Assembly: GCF_001421415.1 (NCBI RefSeq)
Contig: NZ_LMKH01000038.1
Location: 58,202 to 91,329 of the forward strand
Direction: 5' to 3'
From: Sphingomonas sp. Leaf208
GTDB lineage: Bacteria; Pseudomonadota; Alphaproteobacteria; Sphingomonadales; Sphingomonadaceae
Length of the DNA: 33,128 bases
The notes under the pieces were generated by a model that worked only from the letters and a program-made list of their open reading frames with translations, ran no database searches and was not told the DNA's origin. Shown in pieces: positions 23,707 through 32,352 of this stretch; position 1 is the first letter of the stretch; every line of letters begins with the position of its first letter. A program made the position numbers and the translations under genes.

Positions 23707-24536
23707 GACGCCTTCGGTGCGTAGGGAGGCATCGACACGCGGCAGCTGAACCGGCGCTTCACCTCCCGCGTATGCGTCATGCAACGCGTGTAGTCGGAGC
23801 GGAATTGCGGGTCGTCCAGCAGCGCCTTGGTCTGCGCCATGATCCCGCCCGTCACACTGCCGTTCCCGATCAGCGTATAGGCGGCGCCGACCGCGGTCGT
23901 CTCGCCCGTCAGCCGGATCGCCAGCGAGCGGCCTGCGGGGGTGTCCGCCAGCACCGGAACGCTCGCCCCGGCTGCAATCAGCGTGCCCGCCGCACCCAGG
24001 GCAAGAGACCATCGCCGACCTTTGTTCAGTTGGCCTAATCGGGCCACCTCGTCCCGCAAAGTATCGATCTTTACGGCCAGCTCCCGGTTGCCTTTCTCGA
24101 ACAGCAGCGTCTGGGCGTCCCGTCCCTTCTCCGCCCCGGTTTCCATGGCGACGAGTCGCTTGGTCTGGGCCTTGTCCTGCTCGGCAAGCATGGTGCGCAG
24201 ATGACCGGTCCCGCCGGTCTCGGTGATGGTCTTCCTGACCCCGTCGAAGCCTGCGCCGATCGCCGCCGGCAGCTCTGTCGCCAACCGCTCGACGAGCGCA
24301 TCGAACCGCGCGATGACCTCGGCCAGTCGCATCGTGAAGGACCTGTTTTGCGCAGCCTCAGGTGGACGCTCCAACCTGCCTGGCGACGCATCGGCATCAA
24401 CGGCGCGTTCCAGTGTTTCGAGGACTATGCGATCGATCAGATCGCGCAGGCTGATGCCCTTGCGCCGTGCCTCCGTTTCGAGCCGGGCGTGAAGCTCGTT
24501 CGAGACGTCAATGCGCTTGCGACCGGGCTCGTTCAT
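23703..24536 (-). CDS. mobilization-operon protein, N-terminal RHH and membrane segment
   Basis: The product has 277 residues. The N-terminus RKRIDVSNELHARLETEARR followed by KGISLRDLIDRIVLETLERA is a ribbon-helix-helix-like DNA-binding unit. A helical region (about 65-175, VIARFDALVERLATELPAAI and later LREVARLGQLNKG-like) precedes one hydrophobic segment (WSLALGAAGTLIAAGASVPV, ~180-200). The C-terminal ~80 residues contain two cysteines (RCMTHTREVKRRFSCRV). Homologues of this layout sit beside MobF relaxases on sphingomonad plasmids; the label DUF6118 is a recollection I cannot verify. It overlaps both neighbours by ATGA. It probably tethers the relaxosome at the membrane, which is inference. 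Confidence 0.8.
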   Translation of the reverse strand: MNEPGRKRIDVSNELHARLETEARRKGISLRDLIDRIVLETLERAVDADASPGRLERPPEAAQNRSFTMRLAEVIARFDALVERLATELPAAIGAGFDGVRKTITETGGTGHLRTMLAEQDKAQTKRLVAMETGAEKGRDAQTLLFEKGNRELAVKIDTLRDEVARLGQLNKGRRWSLALGAAGTLIAAGASVPVLADTPAGRSLAIRLTGETTAVGAAYTLIGNGSVTGGIMAQTKALLDDPQFRSDYTRCMTHTREVKRRFSCRVSMPPYAPKAS

Positions 24537-24850
24537 CGGCCTACCCGCTGCCGCGCTTCGGCGAGCATCCGAGCGGCGAGCTCGCGCCCGCGCTGCCGGA
24601 TTTCCATCAGCCCCGCCTTGCCCTTCGGTCCATGCCCGACCTGGCCTTCGACCAGCAGTTCGACGCTGGCGCGCATCTTGGTCAGCTGGTCGAGCAGGAT
24701 CTCGTCGAGCGGCAACAGTTCGTCATCGAGCGCTCGCACCAGCGTGTCCGCCACCCAGGCGCTGCGCTGCTTGCCGACCTGTGCCGCACGTCGCTCGATG
24801 CCCGCCAGCTGATCCGGCTGGAGGTAGACCGTGATCGGTACGCGCGCCAT
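24533..24850 (-). CDS. ribbon-helix-helix relaxosome accessory protein
   Basis: The product is 105 residues from ATG 24850, preceded by AAAAGGGG. Upstream in-frame Met codons are rejected because homology begins at MARVPITVYLQPDQLAGIER. The first ~45 residues are an Arc/MetJ-type ribbon-helix-helix (VPITVYL strand, then RRAAQVGKQRSAWVADTLV). The rest is helical (LLDQLTKMRASVELLVEGQV, RGRELAARMLAEAR). Small RHH proteins of this kind (TrwA type) bind oriT, recruit the relaxase and repress their own promoter. It is the first gene of the mob operon, and both an operator-like dyad (24957-24997) and an oriT-like hairpin lie just upstream. Confidence 0.8.
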   Translation of the reverse strand: MARVPITVYLQPDQLAGIERRAAQVGKQRSAWVADTLVRALDDELLPLDEILLDQLTKMRASVELLVEGQVGHGPKGKAGLMEIRQRGRELAARMLAEARQRVGR

Positions 24851-24956
24851 CGAATACCCCTTTTGCCCTTCGGATGAGTGTGCATCGCATGATCCCGGTG
24901 CGCAAGAACTTGGGCAGAGCAATACCATTTAAAATCTTGCAAAAGCTGGAATACCT

Positions 24957-24997
24957 GCTCTGTGCTACGCTTGATCCACGTGGTCCACGCACAGAGC
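24957..24997 (-). promoter_or_regulatory. inverted repeat upstream of the mob operon
   Basis: GCTCTGTGC (24957-24965) and GCACAGAGC (24989-24997) are perfect 9-bp arms. A CCACGTGG palindrome (24976-24983) lies between them. The site is 107 bp before the RHH gene and is a natural candidate operator or accessory-protein binding site. Confidence 0.55.
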
Positions 24998-25044
24998 GGC
25001 GTATGGACCATTCCTTCGTAGCCCCTGTTTTCCGCCGTTTTTCC

Positions 25045-25080
25045 GCACCCGTCAGGGTGCATCAGGTGTGCATCTACCCT
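25045..25080 (+). other. candidate oriT hairpin and nic region
   Basis: GCACCCGTCAGGGTGC is a perfect 6-bp stem with a 4-base loop, followed by ATCAGGTGTGCATCTACCC. In MobF plasmids such as R388 a hairpin of similar make (GCACC-loop-GGTGC) lies just before the nic site. Its position upstream of the relaxosome operon fits. The exact nick position is not assigned. Confidence 0.4.
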
Positions 25081-25131
25081 TTTGCAGATTCTAATGCCGG
25101 CTGTGATCCATTTTGGTGACCTAGATATCGT

Positions 25132-25541
25132 TTAGGATTTCGGCAGGGGCTGCGGCCGGCGAGAGAGCCGGCCAGCAGATAAAGCAATTTCAGTTGGTAC
25201 GATGACTCCAGAACCAGCTGGCTGCGGCGCCAGTATCACAGCGAATTGTCGGTTACTTATTGTTGCGTGAGTACGCTTCGACTGGCCAGCACTCGCTTGG
25301 TCAGGCGAACAATCTGACCCGATAGCTGTCTTGAAACCATCACTGATCCTCAGCGCACGAGATCGTTTGCCGACATGATCGCGACATAAAAATGGCGTCG
25401 GACGGTCCGTCGAAGTGGGCTCGGGTCGTTCAAAAAGCTCGATGCCGTTAGCATACATGAGCAGGGCCGTTCGGTCCGCCAACAGGGTCTCCGGCACCGA
25501 CCGAACAGCCACGTCGTTGTGGTCACCATCAACACGAGCAT
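25132..25541 (-). pseudogene. decayed coding sequence, unknown (YANGIELFERP)
   Basis: The minus strand reads LVLMVTTTTWLFG in one frame, then SVPETLLADRTALLMYANGI and ELFERPEPTSTDRPTPF in a second, then FYVAIMSANDLVR back in the first. The protein-like text switching frames indicates an old membrane-protein gene with frameshifts. A shorter copy of the YANGIE block is at 20071-20124. I do not recognise the family. Confidence 0.4.
25401..25455 (-). repeat. 54-bp direct repeat, copy 2 (YANGIE fragment)
   Basis: This is the partner of 20071-20124. It is embedded in the decayed frame above. Confidence 0.75.
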
Positions 25542-25981
25542 CTATACGCCAGTAACACGGGCCAGTCGGACTGATCGTGGATCATTGCGACCTGCATCAC
25601 AAAGATCGCAATGCCAACACTCAGCACGATCTGCCAGGGCGGCATCGGCCAGTTAGCGATGCCGCTGCGAACGACGATAACCGCCCCCGTGAGGCAGATA
25701 TGGTGGGGTCACTGATTGCTAGATTGCGGAATTTTTCTCTTGGTTATCTTGTAGCGATTGATGCGATCGGGTTGTCCCGCCGGAGCAGGTTCGGGTCGCC
25801 TGAAGTGGTCGATCACTTCGCACTGATCGGGAGCGCTGTTCAGTGCGATGGAGCGATCTGCGACACGGATCGCACATCCTCATGCTACTGCCCGGCATGA
25901 GGCATAAATAATCCTGAAATACAGCAGCGAGGACGGTTGATTATGGTTGCGGTTTGCTTGCTTCAGGTTGGCAAAAATCGA
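25542..25981. other. gene-poor stretch
   Basis: Open frames here are short and lack start signals. The minus strand near 25540-25600 contains VMQVAMIHDQSDWPVLLAYR, which may be the upstream end of the decayed gene at 25132-25541. Nothing else was recognised. Confidence 0.4.
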
Positions 25982-26155
25982 TCAATCGAATGACGCTGGC
26001 CGCGGGTAGCTGATCGGTCGCTCGAACGCGATCTCGACGTCCTCGACGCCCGCCATATTCAGGGCGTCGAGGATCCCGCCGGACGTCCGACAAGTAGGTT
26101 CGTTGTCATCAGCTGCCGGTGCTAGCGGCGTCCTGTCCTGCCGGTCGTCGCTCAT
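25982..26155 (-). CDS. 57-residue hypothetical protein
   Basis: The frame runs MSDDRQDRTPLAPAADDNEP, then CRTSGGILDALNMAGVEDVE and ends IAFERPISYPRPASFD. It is soluble and acidic, with an LDALN-AGVEDVEI helix-strand segment. Its ATG overlaps the stop of the upstream frame (ATGA, 26155-26152), which suggests co-translation. No ribosome-binding site of its own is visible and no family was recognised. The ERP-SYPRP ending looks like a conserved sphingomonad small protein, but that is an impression only. Confidence 0.4.
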   Translation of the reverse strand: MSDDRQDRTPLAPAADDNEPTCRTSGGILDALNMAGVEDVEIAFERPISYPRPASFD

Positions 26156-26298
26156 GGGTTCAGCTGACCTACTCTAGCCCCTGTAGACGGCTGCGAACGG
26201 TAGGGATGCCGATCGCACCATAACCGGCGGGCAATTACCAGCACCAGCCATGTCATCGTCAGCACCATCACCGCGAGCACTGATGCGGCGAGCAACAT
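26152..26298 (-). CDS. small single-TM hypothetical protein
   Basis: From ATG 26298 the product is 48 residues: MLLAASVLAVMVLTMTWLVL then VIARRLWCDRHPYRSQ, one membrane helix with a basic tail. The frame is open back to 26502, but that extension looks like out-of-frame debris. The stop overlaps the next ATG. No strong ribosome-binding site is present, so it may be a truncated gene. Confidence 0.3.
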   Translation of the reverse strand: MLLAASVLAVMVLTMTWLVLVIARRLWCDRHPYRSQPSTGARVGQLNP

Positions 26299-26504
26299 AA
26301 TTAATCGAGGCTGATGATCGATCAGGGCGATCGAAAATGCCGCTGCCGATGCCCGTTGCCATAGGCCAAGGCGACGGCCGCGGCAAGCTGCCGCGGCATC
26401 GTCCGCAATCCCGGCACCGGCACGCTGTCCAGCTCGCCTGCGACTAGCCCAGCGACGGGTTGGGTGCCACGCGGTCCAGCAATGGGAGCATATTCTGAAC
26501 ATAT

Positions 26505-26768
26505 TTAGATAGCGTAGACTGCCCTACCGGATATGCTCGTGCTGCGTTCCAAGGCCCCCAACATGCGATCAATCATGTCTATGGTTTCTTGAAGATAATC
26601 CTGGTCAATCCATTTCGTCGCGCTTGCCAACGCGTCTACCGAGCGCCTTCGACTGCGCATCAAATATTTGAAGCGTGCTCGATCCGCCTCTGGTAACCGC
26701 TCAAATCGCTCAGCCTCCGCTGCATGCGATGGGGTCGGATACATTTTCTCGAACTGAATGATATCCAT
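26505..26768 (-). CDS. hypothetical 87-residue protein
   Basis: ATG 26768 opens a soluble, helical, charged protein (MDIIQFEKMYPTPSHAAEAE, then RFERLPEADRARFKYLMRSR, then WIDQDYLQETIDMIDRMLGA). The amino-acid composition is protein-like, but the upstream sequence (TAGTAGTAGTATA) has no ribosome-binding site. No domain was recognised and no clear operon partner is present. Confidence 0.45.
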   Translation of the reverse strand: MDIIQFEKMYPTPSHAAEAERFERLPEADRARFKYLMRSRRRSVDALASATKWIDQDYLQETIDMIDRMLGALERSTSISGRAVYAI

Positions 26769-27357
26769 TATACTACTACTAAGGCTAGGCGAGAGTTATC
26801 GCGTCAACCGTAGCGGTAACGACGCAGCACTCAACCGCAATACGATCGCTGAGAGCACCGATAGGCTGATCAATATAGATAGTCCGCGCTCAGCCGGCCA
26901 TGCTCAGCAACGGTCTCTCACCGCCCAGAAGTCGCGGTCCCTCATCGTATGTCAAGGTGCGTAGCACGCTTTTTGCCAACAGCAGATTGCTAACGAATTT
27001 TTCCAGCGTCGATCTGTCTGCTTACGCGCCAGAAACTTCAATCATTAACGAACCTGCTCACGCTGAGGCATAGTGTTGGAGACATTCGCGGAGCCTACGC
27101 GCAAATGACAAAGTTGGACGCAAATCAGTCAGCGTCATAAGCCAGAGCAGTGCGTGCCTCATGCCGTGGGCCTATCACTATACTGCGAATTATGAAAATG
27201 GTGCCACTTAGGACGCGAATACAAAGTATTTTTGCCATATTTTACTTGGTTTAATAGCTAACGCTTACGATGCGGTATAGAAGAACTCGTTACCTCCATC
27301 GTCCGGCAAATATCTCCTGAATAGACTAAGCCAACCAACGATATGGAACGATCCGCG
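26769..27357. other. gene-poor stretch
   Basis: No supported gene was found. It is moderately AT-rich, especially 27190-27290, and lies between two minus-strand genes. No clear terminator or RNA structure was noticed. Confidence 0.5.
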
Positions 27358-27906
27358 TCACCGTGCTAATGGTACATATGCGTCGATGAGCGCACCAACG
27401 TAGTCCGGATGCGGGCCGCTAAGCCCTGTGACCGGCCTTCGCGCATAGATAAAACCAGCCACTGGGTATATACCACCACCAAGCCCATTGGCGTCCCGAT
27501 ACCAAACCTTGACTTTACTCCAGTTATTTTGGTCAGAGACGTCGAACAACGTTACGTCTTGCTCCGTGTGCCCACGTTTTCCATTCTGACGCGACCAATT
27601 GGCATGGGTCAACATTAATACTCGTTTTTCTACTACTCGACTGACTACCGCTACGTGCCCTAATGGTAACTTTGCTATTCTCGGGAACACAATTACCGCA
27701 CCTTGACGCGGGACATGGCCGCGTTGGTACCGACCGTCCGCCTTCTCCCACCAAGTCCAAGCGTCGCCATAAATTTCTATGCCAGACGCTGCACGCGCGA
27801 AGGGGACGCACTCCCCAACATAACGGAGCAAACTAGCTGCCGATGCAACCGTCGGCAACGCTAGAACTAGCAACGCAACCGATAACGAGGCAACCCAGCG
27901 GCTCAT
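27358..27906 (-). CDS. exported CHAP-domain amidase/peptidase
   Basis: The product is 182 residues from ATG 27906, with GAAGAG six bases upstream. An in-frame start at 28002 would bury the signal and is rejected. The signal peptide RWVASLSVALLVLALPTVAS is cleaved after an ASA site. The CHAP fold follows: YVGECVPFARAASGI with catalytic C33, WTWWEKADGRYQRGHVPRQG, then LPLGHVAVVSRV with H84 and LTHANW with N103. Such enzymes cleave peptidoglycan cross-bridges or stem peptides in the periplasm, or act as secreted hydrolases. The ~40-residue tail after FIYARRPV has no recognised motif. All expected catalytic residues are present. The gene stands alone. Confidence 0.85.
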   Translation of the reverse strand: MSRWVASLSVALLVLALPTVASAASLLRYVGECVPFARAASGIEIYGDAWTWWEKADGRYQRGHVPRQGAVIVFPRIAKLPLGHVAVVSRVVEKRVLMLTHANWSRQNGKRGHTEQDVTLFDVSDQNNWSKVKVWYRDANGLGGGIYPVAGFIYARRPVTGLSGPHPDYVGALIDAYVPLAR

Positions 27907-28112
27907 AGCAGGCTCTTCAATACGCTTTTGGAATGCAGACCCTAGAGGGGAACCAGTAGCTTGGTCGAGCAAATTGCGATTATTCCAAATGAACCTGAAC
28001 ACGTTCAGGTGTGCAACATCATCGTTGAATTCAGATGCTTGGTCGATTGCTCGAATCTACGCCTTCCGTTTTCACCCGCTAGTTTATAGATCGTCCGCCA
28101 AAGGGATACACG

Positions 28113-28475
28113 ATGGCGATCATAACCGAAACGGCGTTGAAGAGTGACTGGTTCTACCTTGCAAAGGAGCAGCTCTTGGATCCAGCGGCTACTTCGTTTT
28201 TCACGTTGCGAGACGGTCGCATAACGTCAAACGGCAGGGTGGACGCAGTAGGCACGTACCTCATAGCTGGCAGCAAGGCAGTGCTAACTTTCACGCGGAA
28301 AGATGCCCCGGACTTTATCATGACGCTCACGGCGACATCTGAAGTATTCAATAAAGCTACGGCGATTTTGCAGGCGGATGCAAGATATCGGATCGCCGGT
28401 GTGAATGGCCTTGCGGCTTACCAAGGAACGCTCGTTCGACGCGTTACCGAATTTCGAACAATAACAAAGCCTTAG
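28113..28475 (+). CDS. hypothetical 120-residue protein
   Basis: ATG 28113 has AAAGGGA a few bases upstream. The protein is soluble, with no signal or TM segment. It looks beta-rich in the middle (FFTLRDGRITSNGRVDAVGT, YLIAGSKAVLTFTRKD, FIMTLTATSEVF), with a short helical end. No family was recognised. It is divergent from the CHAP gene across about 200 bp, which may hold both promoters. Confidence 0.6.
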   Translation: MAIITETALKSDWFYLAKEQLLDPAATSFFTLRDGRITSNGRVDAVGTYLIAGSKAVLTFTRKDAPDFIMTLTATSEVFNKATAILQADARYRIAGVNGLAAYQGTLVRRVTEFRTITKP

Positions 28476-29702
28476 CTCGGATACGCTGACATCGGACAAC
28501 CTGACGGAATTGGCGCTCCGCGTCGTTTTACCTAATAATGATAAGTCGAAGAGCATGAGAATCATAGGGTATGCTGCGCCCCTCTAACGTGATATTCGTG
28601 CTACAAGCTAAGATGAAGAACCAGCACAATAGGAACGCAATTACTATATAGCCCGGGCGCGGTATGTAGCTGGGCAACGTCATCCCCGAAAGCGCGCCTG
28701 ATAAGCCTTCCGTTGACGTAAGACGAGGCAGCCGTGGTCTTCTTAGGAGATGCACGGAAACGGAGCTTGTAGCTCGCTCGCCTTTTCTGAACTGCAGGAA
28801 TTTTCAAAGAAATAGGCGAGGACACACCTAGTCGTACGTATGTCTCGGCTTAATTAGATAAAATTGGTGTTGGCCAACAGTTTCAGATCGAGCGACAGCC
28901 TCCAGTTCGCAGAAACAAGTTGCTAGTATCTCTGTTCCGGAACGAGGTCTGCATCTGGGTAAATCTGTGAAGAAAATCACGTAAGTGATAGTGCCCCCCC
29001 CCCAAACCACCATGGATTACTAACAGCAAAGCTGAAATGGACTACTTGGCTACCTATAGGTACCCTTAGTGCGTTATGACGCGTCGTATATTTACGTTAC
29101 ATTGTAGAGACCGGCAGTAACAAAGGCATTTTGCCATAACGCCCGCAGTACTGGATCGTGCTCCTCGGTATATGGACAATAGTCCAAACTACCGCTTTTT
29201 CTTGTTACCAGCTTCAGTCCCCTCGGCGGACGCCTGTCCGCACTGAGTGGCAAAATCTGGCACCTAATCCTCCTAGATCTTTATAATCAACTCAAAGCGA
29301 ACAGATCTATAATAAAATCTAGCTTTATTAAGACAACTAAATACTGGTCTACGCCTTTAGTGTTATAGCCTCGTTAGATTGAATTTCTATCCAGCCTTAC
29401 CCCGTTGTTAATGTTCCCAAACCGCAAGTCCGATGTAAACCGGCGCGGCGTCCGGTGTACGGGCCTCGCACTTTGAAAGGGCGGAAAACACTTGGCCAGG
29501 TGGAAAACCTTGCGCCTTTAGACGGCTCCAGCATGCGACTTTGGTAACGCCACATCAATAGAGGTGCCGTAACCACGCCTTGCCCAACAACTAGAACAAT
29601 GGCATTTGCCGCCCCCTCACCTAACGATCGTCGAGCCTGTCTCGGACAAGGAGGCTGACTAAGTTTAAGTTCTGGAAAGAGCGCATAGTGCTGTGCTTTT
29701 AG
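28476..29702. other. 1.2-kb gene-poor stretch
   Basis: No supported gene was found. A minus-strand frame near 28528-28683 has a hydrophobic stretch (YIVIAFLLCWFFILAC) but no good start signal. A run of ten C lies at 28994-29003. The region 29270-29400 is AT-rich. A tRNA was not found. Confidence 0.5.
28994..29003. repeat. homopolymer C10 tract
   Basis: There are ten consecutive C bases. On the minus strand the G10 run falls near the start of a short open frame (MVVWGGGTITYVIFF), so length change would alter that frame. The frame itself is not otherwise supported. Confidence 0.9.
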
Positions 29703-30575
29703 TCAGGCGTTCAGCAACCCGTTAGCAAACTCTCTTATTGCCGGTCCGATATCACCACGCGCCAGCGCAATCGCAAGATTCGCCTGAATGTAGCCAGCCT
29801 TGTCGCCGCAGTCATAGCGCTGGCCGTCGAAGGTGAAGCCGTGAAACGACTGGTTGCCGATCAGCTGCGCCATCGCGTCGGTCAGCTGGATTTCGCCACC
29901 AGCACCCTTTTCCTGCGTTTCCAGGATCCGCATCACGTCCGGCTGAAGGATGTAGCGCCCCGGGATCATTAGGTTCGACGGCGCAGTGCCGCGCTTGGGC
30001 TTTTCGATGAGCGCGGTCACTTCGGTCAGCCGACCGTCGATCGCGCCTGGCGAGATGATGCCGTATTTGTCAGTTTCCGAATCGGGCACTTCCAGCGCGC
30101 CGATTACGTTACCGCCGACCTGATTATACGCTTCGACCATCTGCTTCATGAAGCCGGGCTTCCCAACCATTAGCTCGTCGGGGAGCAGGACGGCGAAAGG
30201 TTCGTCGCCGACGATTTCGCGGGCACACCAGACCGCGTGGCCCAAGCCAAGCGGCTCCTGCTGCCGGACATAGACCGGCGAACCGGGCTTCATCCGGATA
30301 TTGCTGATCGCATCCAGCGACTTGCCGCGCGACCGCATCGTATCCTCGAGCTCGTACGAGATGTCGAAATGATCCTCCAGCGCGCCCTTGTTGCGGCCCG
30401 TCACAAAGATGATCTGTTCGATCCCCGCCTCAAGCGCTTCCTCGACGGCGTACTGGATCAGGGGCTTGTCGACGACAGTGAGCATTTCCTTCGGCATGGC
30501 CTTGGTAGCCGGAAGGAAGCGCGTACCCAGTCCAGCGACCGGAAATACGGCCTTGCGCAGCGGCTTTATCGTCAT
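29703..30575 (-). CDS. galU: UTP-glucose-1-phosphate uridylyltransferase
   Basis: The product is a full-length 290-residue GalU. AGGAGATAAC precedes ATG 30575. The nucleotide-binding signature VFPVAGLGTRFLPATKAMPK is at residues ~10-29. MLTVVDKPLIQYAVEEALEA, VLLPDELM (metal/uridine site), the IEKPKRG block and DCGDKAGYIQANLAIAL follow in the usual order. It makes UDP-glucose from UTP and glucose-1-phosphate, feeding exopolysaccharide, lipopolysaccharide and trehalose synthesis in the cytoplasm. No sugar-pathway neighbour is within the window, so the gene is solitary here. No damage was seen. Confidence 0.97.
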   Translation of the reverse strand: MTIKPLRKAVFPVAGLGTRFLPATKAMPKEMLTVVDKPLIQYAVEEALEAGIEQIIFVTGRNKGALEDHFDISYELEDTMRSRGKSLDAISNIRMKPGSPVYVRQQEPLGLGHAVWCAREIVGDEPFAVLLPDELMVGKPGFMKQMVEAYNQVGGNVIGALEVPDSETDKYGIISPGAIDGRLTEVTALIEKPKRGTAPSNLMIPGRYILQPDVMRILETQEKGAGGEIQLTDAMAQLIGNQSFHGFTFDGQRYDCGDKAGYIQANLAIALARGDIGPAIREFANGLLNA

Positions 30576-31629
30576 GTTATCTCCTGTAGATCATACCTCT
30601 ACTATCGGCCTACACGACCACTGCCAACCCAACGCAGAGCGATGTTGCACATGGAATCCGGCAAAAAATGTGCCCTATTTAATTAGTTGGCGACCAATTG
30701 GGAAAACAGGGTATTCCGATAACCAGTTGATCTGCTTGGATTTTTAGACCGTCCATGTCTTAGCATCGATTCAAATGCCCAAGCTGGGGGCGATAAGGCG
30801 TTAGCTCGTGGACAACGAGTTGGCTTGATAGCGAGGTGTCAACGATACGCATTGGGCATTGCTCATTCAGCCAATAGAACCTGTAGCTGCAGGCCAATAA
30901 GTCCGAGCGCGTTGTCAGGCCGACCATCACCGGTTGGTTGCTAAGGATCGCCATACACACTCGCGCCGTCAGCGCGCTCGCGGTCTTCGCGACTGCGCTT
31001 TGGTAGCCGATTATCGCGGTACAATTGACACACCTTCCCCAGGTTAATGCCTACGCGCTCACGCTAATCGGGATCGCCAACCATAGATAGTCGAACCAAC
31101 GGCGCTGGTTGGCAGTCCCAAACATCTGCTAGCGAACTACGCCGTTTGCATGTGGAGCGGTCCATATTGCCATGCCAACCAATTTGCAGCGTAATCAGCC
31201 TCAAGACTAGACGTTCTGAGAAGCCGGGAGTAGGCACCGATTCTCTACTGCAACGTAGCGATCTCAGACCAGCTCGGTTTCTCCCAGTAGAGTTTGTTTC
31301 GCTTACCGAATGCTTTCGGCATACTACGCCGCCTTCATGCGAGCCTCATGCTCGCGAGCGCAATATGCGTCGATTTTTGATAACCTGTGTAATAATGTCA
31401 CATATTTTAATCTAACGAACAATATTACCGCTATTTTTATTATTTCGGTAGCACGTAGAGTAATAGCGCCACCTTTCCCGTACGGTTCACTTGGCTCGGC
31501 AGTTTCCCAGGGTATGGTCGCCGGATGCAAAATCGAGAGTAACAATTAGTTAGTTTGCAGATTCATGTTGATGTATGAGAGATTATACACTCTCATATAA
31601 CCGCAGCCTTTCCGTCGGATGGTCTTAAT
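30576..31629. other. 1.05-kb gene-poor stretch
   Basis: It contains the galU upstream region and the 5' region of the Crp/Fnr gene. Frames at 30760-30960 and 31324-31545 (minus) read protein-like in places (IDAYCAREHEARMKAA) but lack start signals and known families. A small hairpin (CTCGT-GGACA-ACGAG) lies near 30805. Nothing else was recognised. Confidence 0.5.
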
Positions 31630-32352
31630 TTGCTTAACAGTCATGAAGCCCTGATCTTTCAGTTAAGCGCCCAAGGTGAACTTTCGCTGGATGATCAACG
31701 CGCAATTTTAACAATACCTATGATATCACGATCTTTTGCGCCGCGTGATTTTTTAGGGAGGGAAGGTAAATCAGTTTCCAAATGCGCGATACTCACTCAA
31801 GGTTTCGCAGTCCGGCAGAAACTGACGAGCCAAGGTGATCGCCAAATCGTATCGCTCCACGGTCCTGGCGACGTATTAAATTTTCAGAATGCTTTTCTCG
31901 AGTTTTCTGACTACGATCTACGTTCCGTGGAGGAGTGCTCAGTTTCATTTTTTGATGCGTCGGCAATTAGAAGTTTGGCGGCTGAGCGCCCTGCAGTAGC
32001 CCATTCGCTATTAGTAGGCGCTTTTATCGAGGCCTCAACTGCTCGCGAATGGATGCTCAATTTAGGACGACGGAGTGCTCGAACGAGACTGGCGCACTTT
32101 CTTTGTGAATACCTGGACCGCATAAGTTTGCAGCGGCATCCAGCCGACGGGAAGTACGAGTTACGGCTAACTCAAGAGCAAATCGGCGATGCGACCGGGA
32201 TGACCGCGGTCCATGTTAATCGGATGCTTAAAGCCTTACAAACGGATAACCTGATAGGGCATTTAGGTCGAATTATAAGCGTGCCAAATATAGAAGCTCT
32301 GATGGACGCAGGAGAATATAGCCGGCGCTACCTCCGCCTACCCTATTTCTGA
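31630..32352 (+). CDS. Crp/Fnr-family transcriptional regulator
   Basis: The product is 240 residues from a TTG start at 31630; no in-frame ATG exists upstream within the open frame. Residues ~25-125 form the cyclic-nucleotide-type beta-roll (FLGREGKSVSKCAILTQGFA, QIVSLHGPGDVLNFQNAFLE). A long dimer helix includes REWMLNLGRRSARTRLAHFL. The winged helix-turn-helix is ELRLTQEQIGDATGMTAVHV followed by NRMLKALQTDNLI. The N-terminal cysteine cluster of oxygen-sensing FNR is absent, so the signal may be a small ligand or redox. It is not cAMP receptor protein by any feature I can verify. Codons are more AT-rich than in galU. Targets are unknown. Confidence 0.88.
   Translation: MLNSHEALIFQLSAQGELSLDDQRAILTIPMISRSFAPRDFLGREGKSVSKCAILTQGFAVRQKLTSQGDRQIVSLHGPGDVLNFQNAFLEFSDYDLRSVEECSVSFFDASAIRSLAAERPAVAHSLLVGAFIEASTAREWMLNLGRRSARTRLAHFLCEYLDRISLQRHPADGKYELRLTQEQIGDATGMTAVHVNRMLKALQTDNLIGHLGRIISVPNIEALMDAGEYSRRYLRLPYF

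Noticed and set aside
20689..24012. 1107-residue version of the relaxase starting at 24012
   Set aside because: The first 102 residues are low-complexity sequence in the shadow of the 23703-24536 gene. The relaxase family starts at MTVRPNPLPKNAADYY (23706), which has an ATGA overlap.
28528..28683. minus-strand 51-residue lipoprotein-like frame
   Set aside because: The hydrophobic stretch ending ILAC is suggestive, but there is no start signal and no plausible mature domain.
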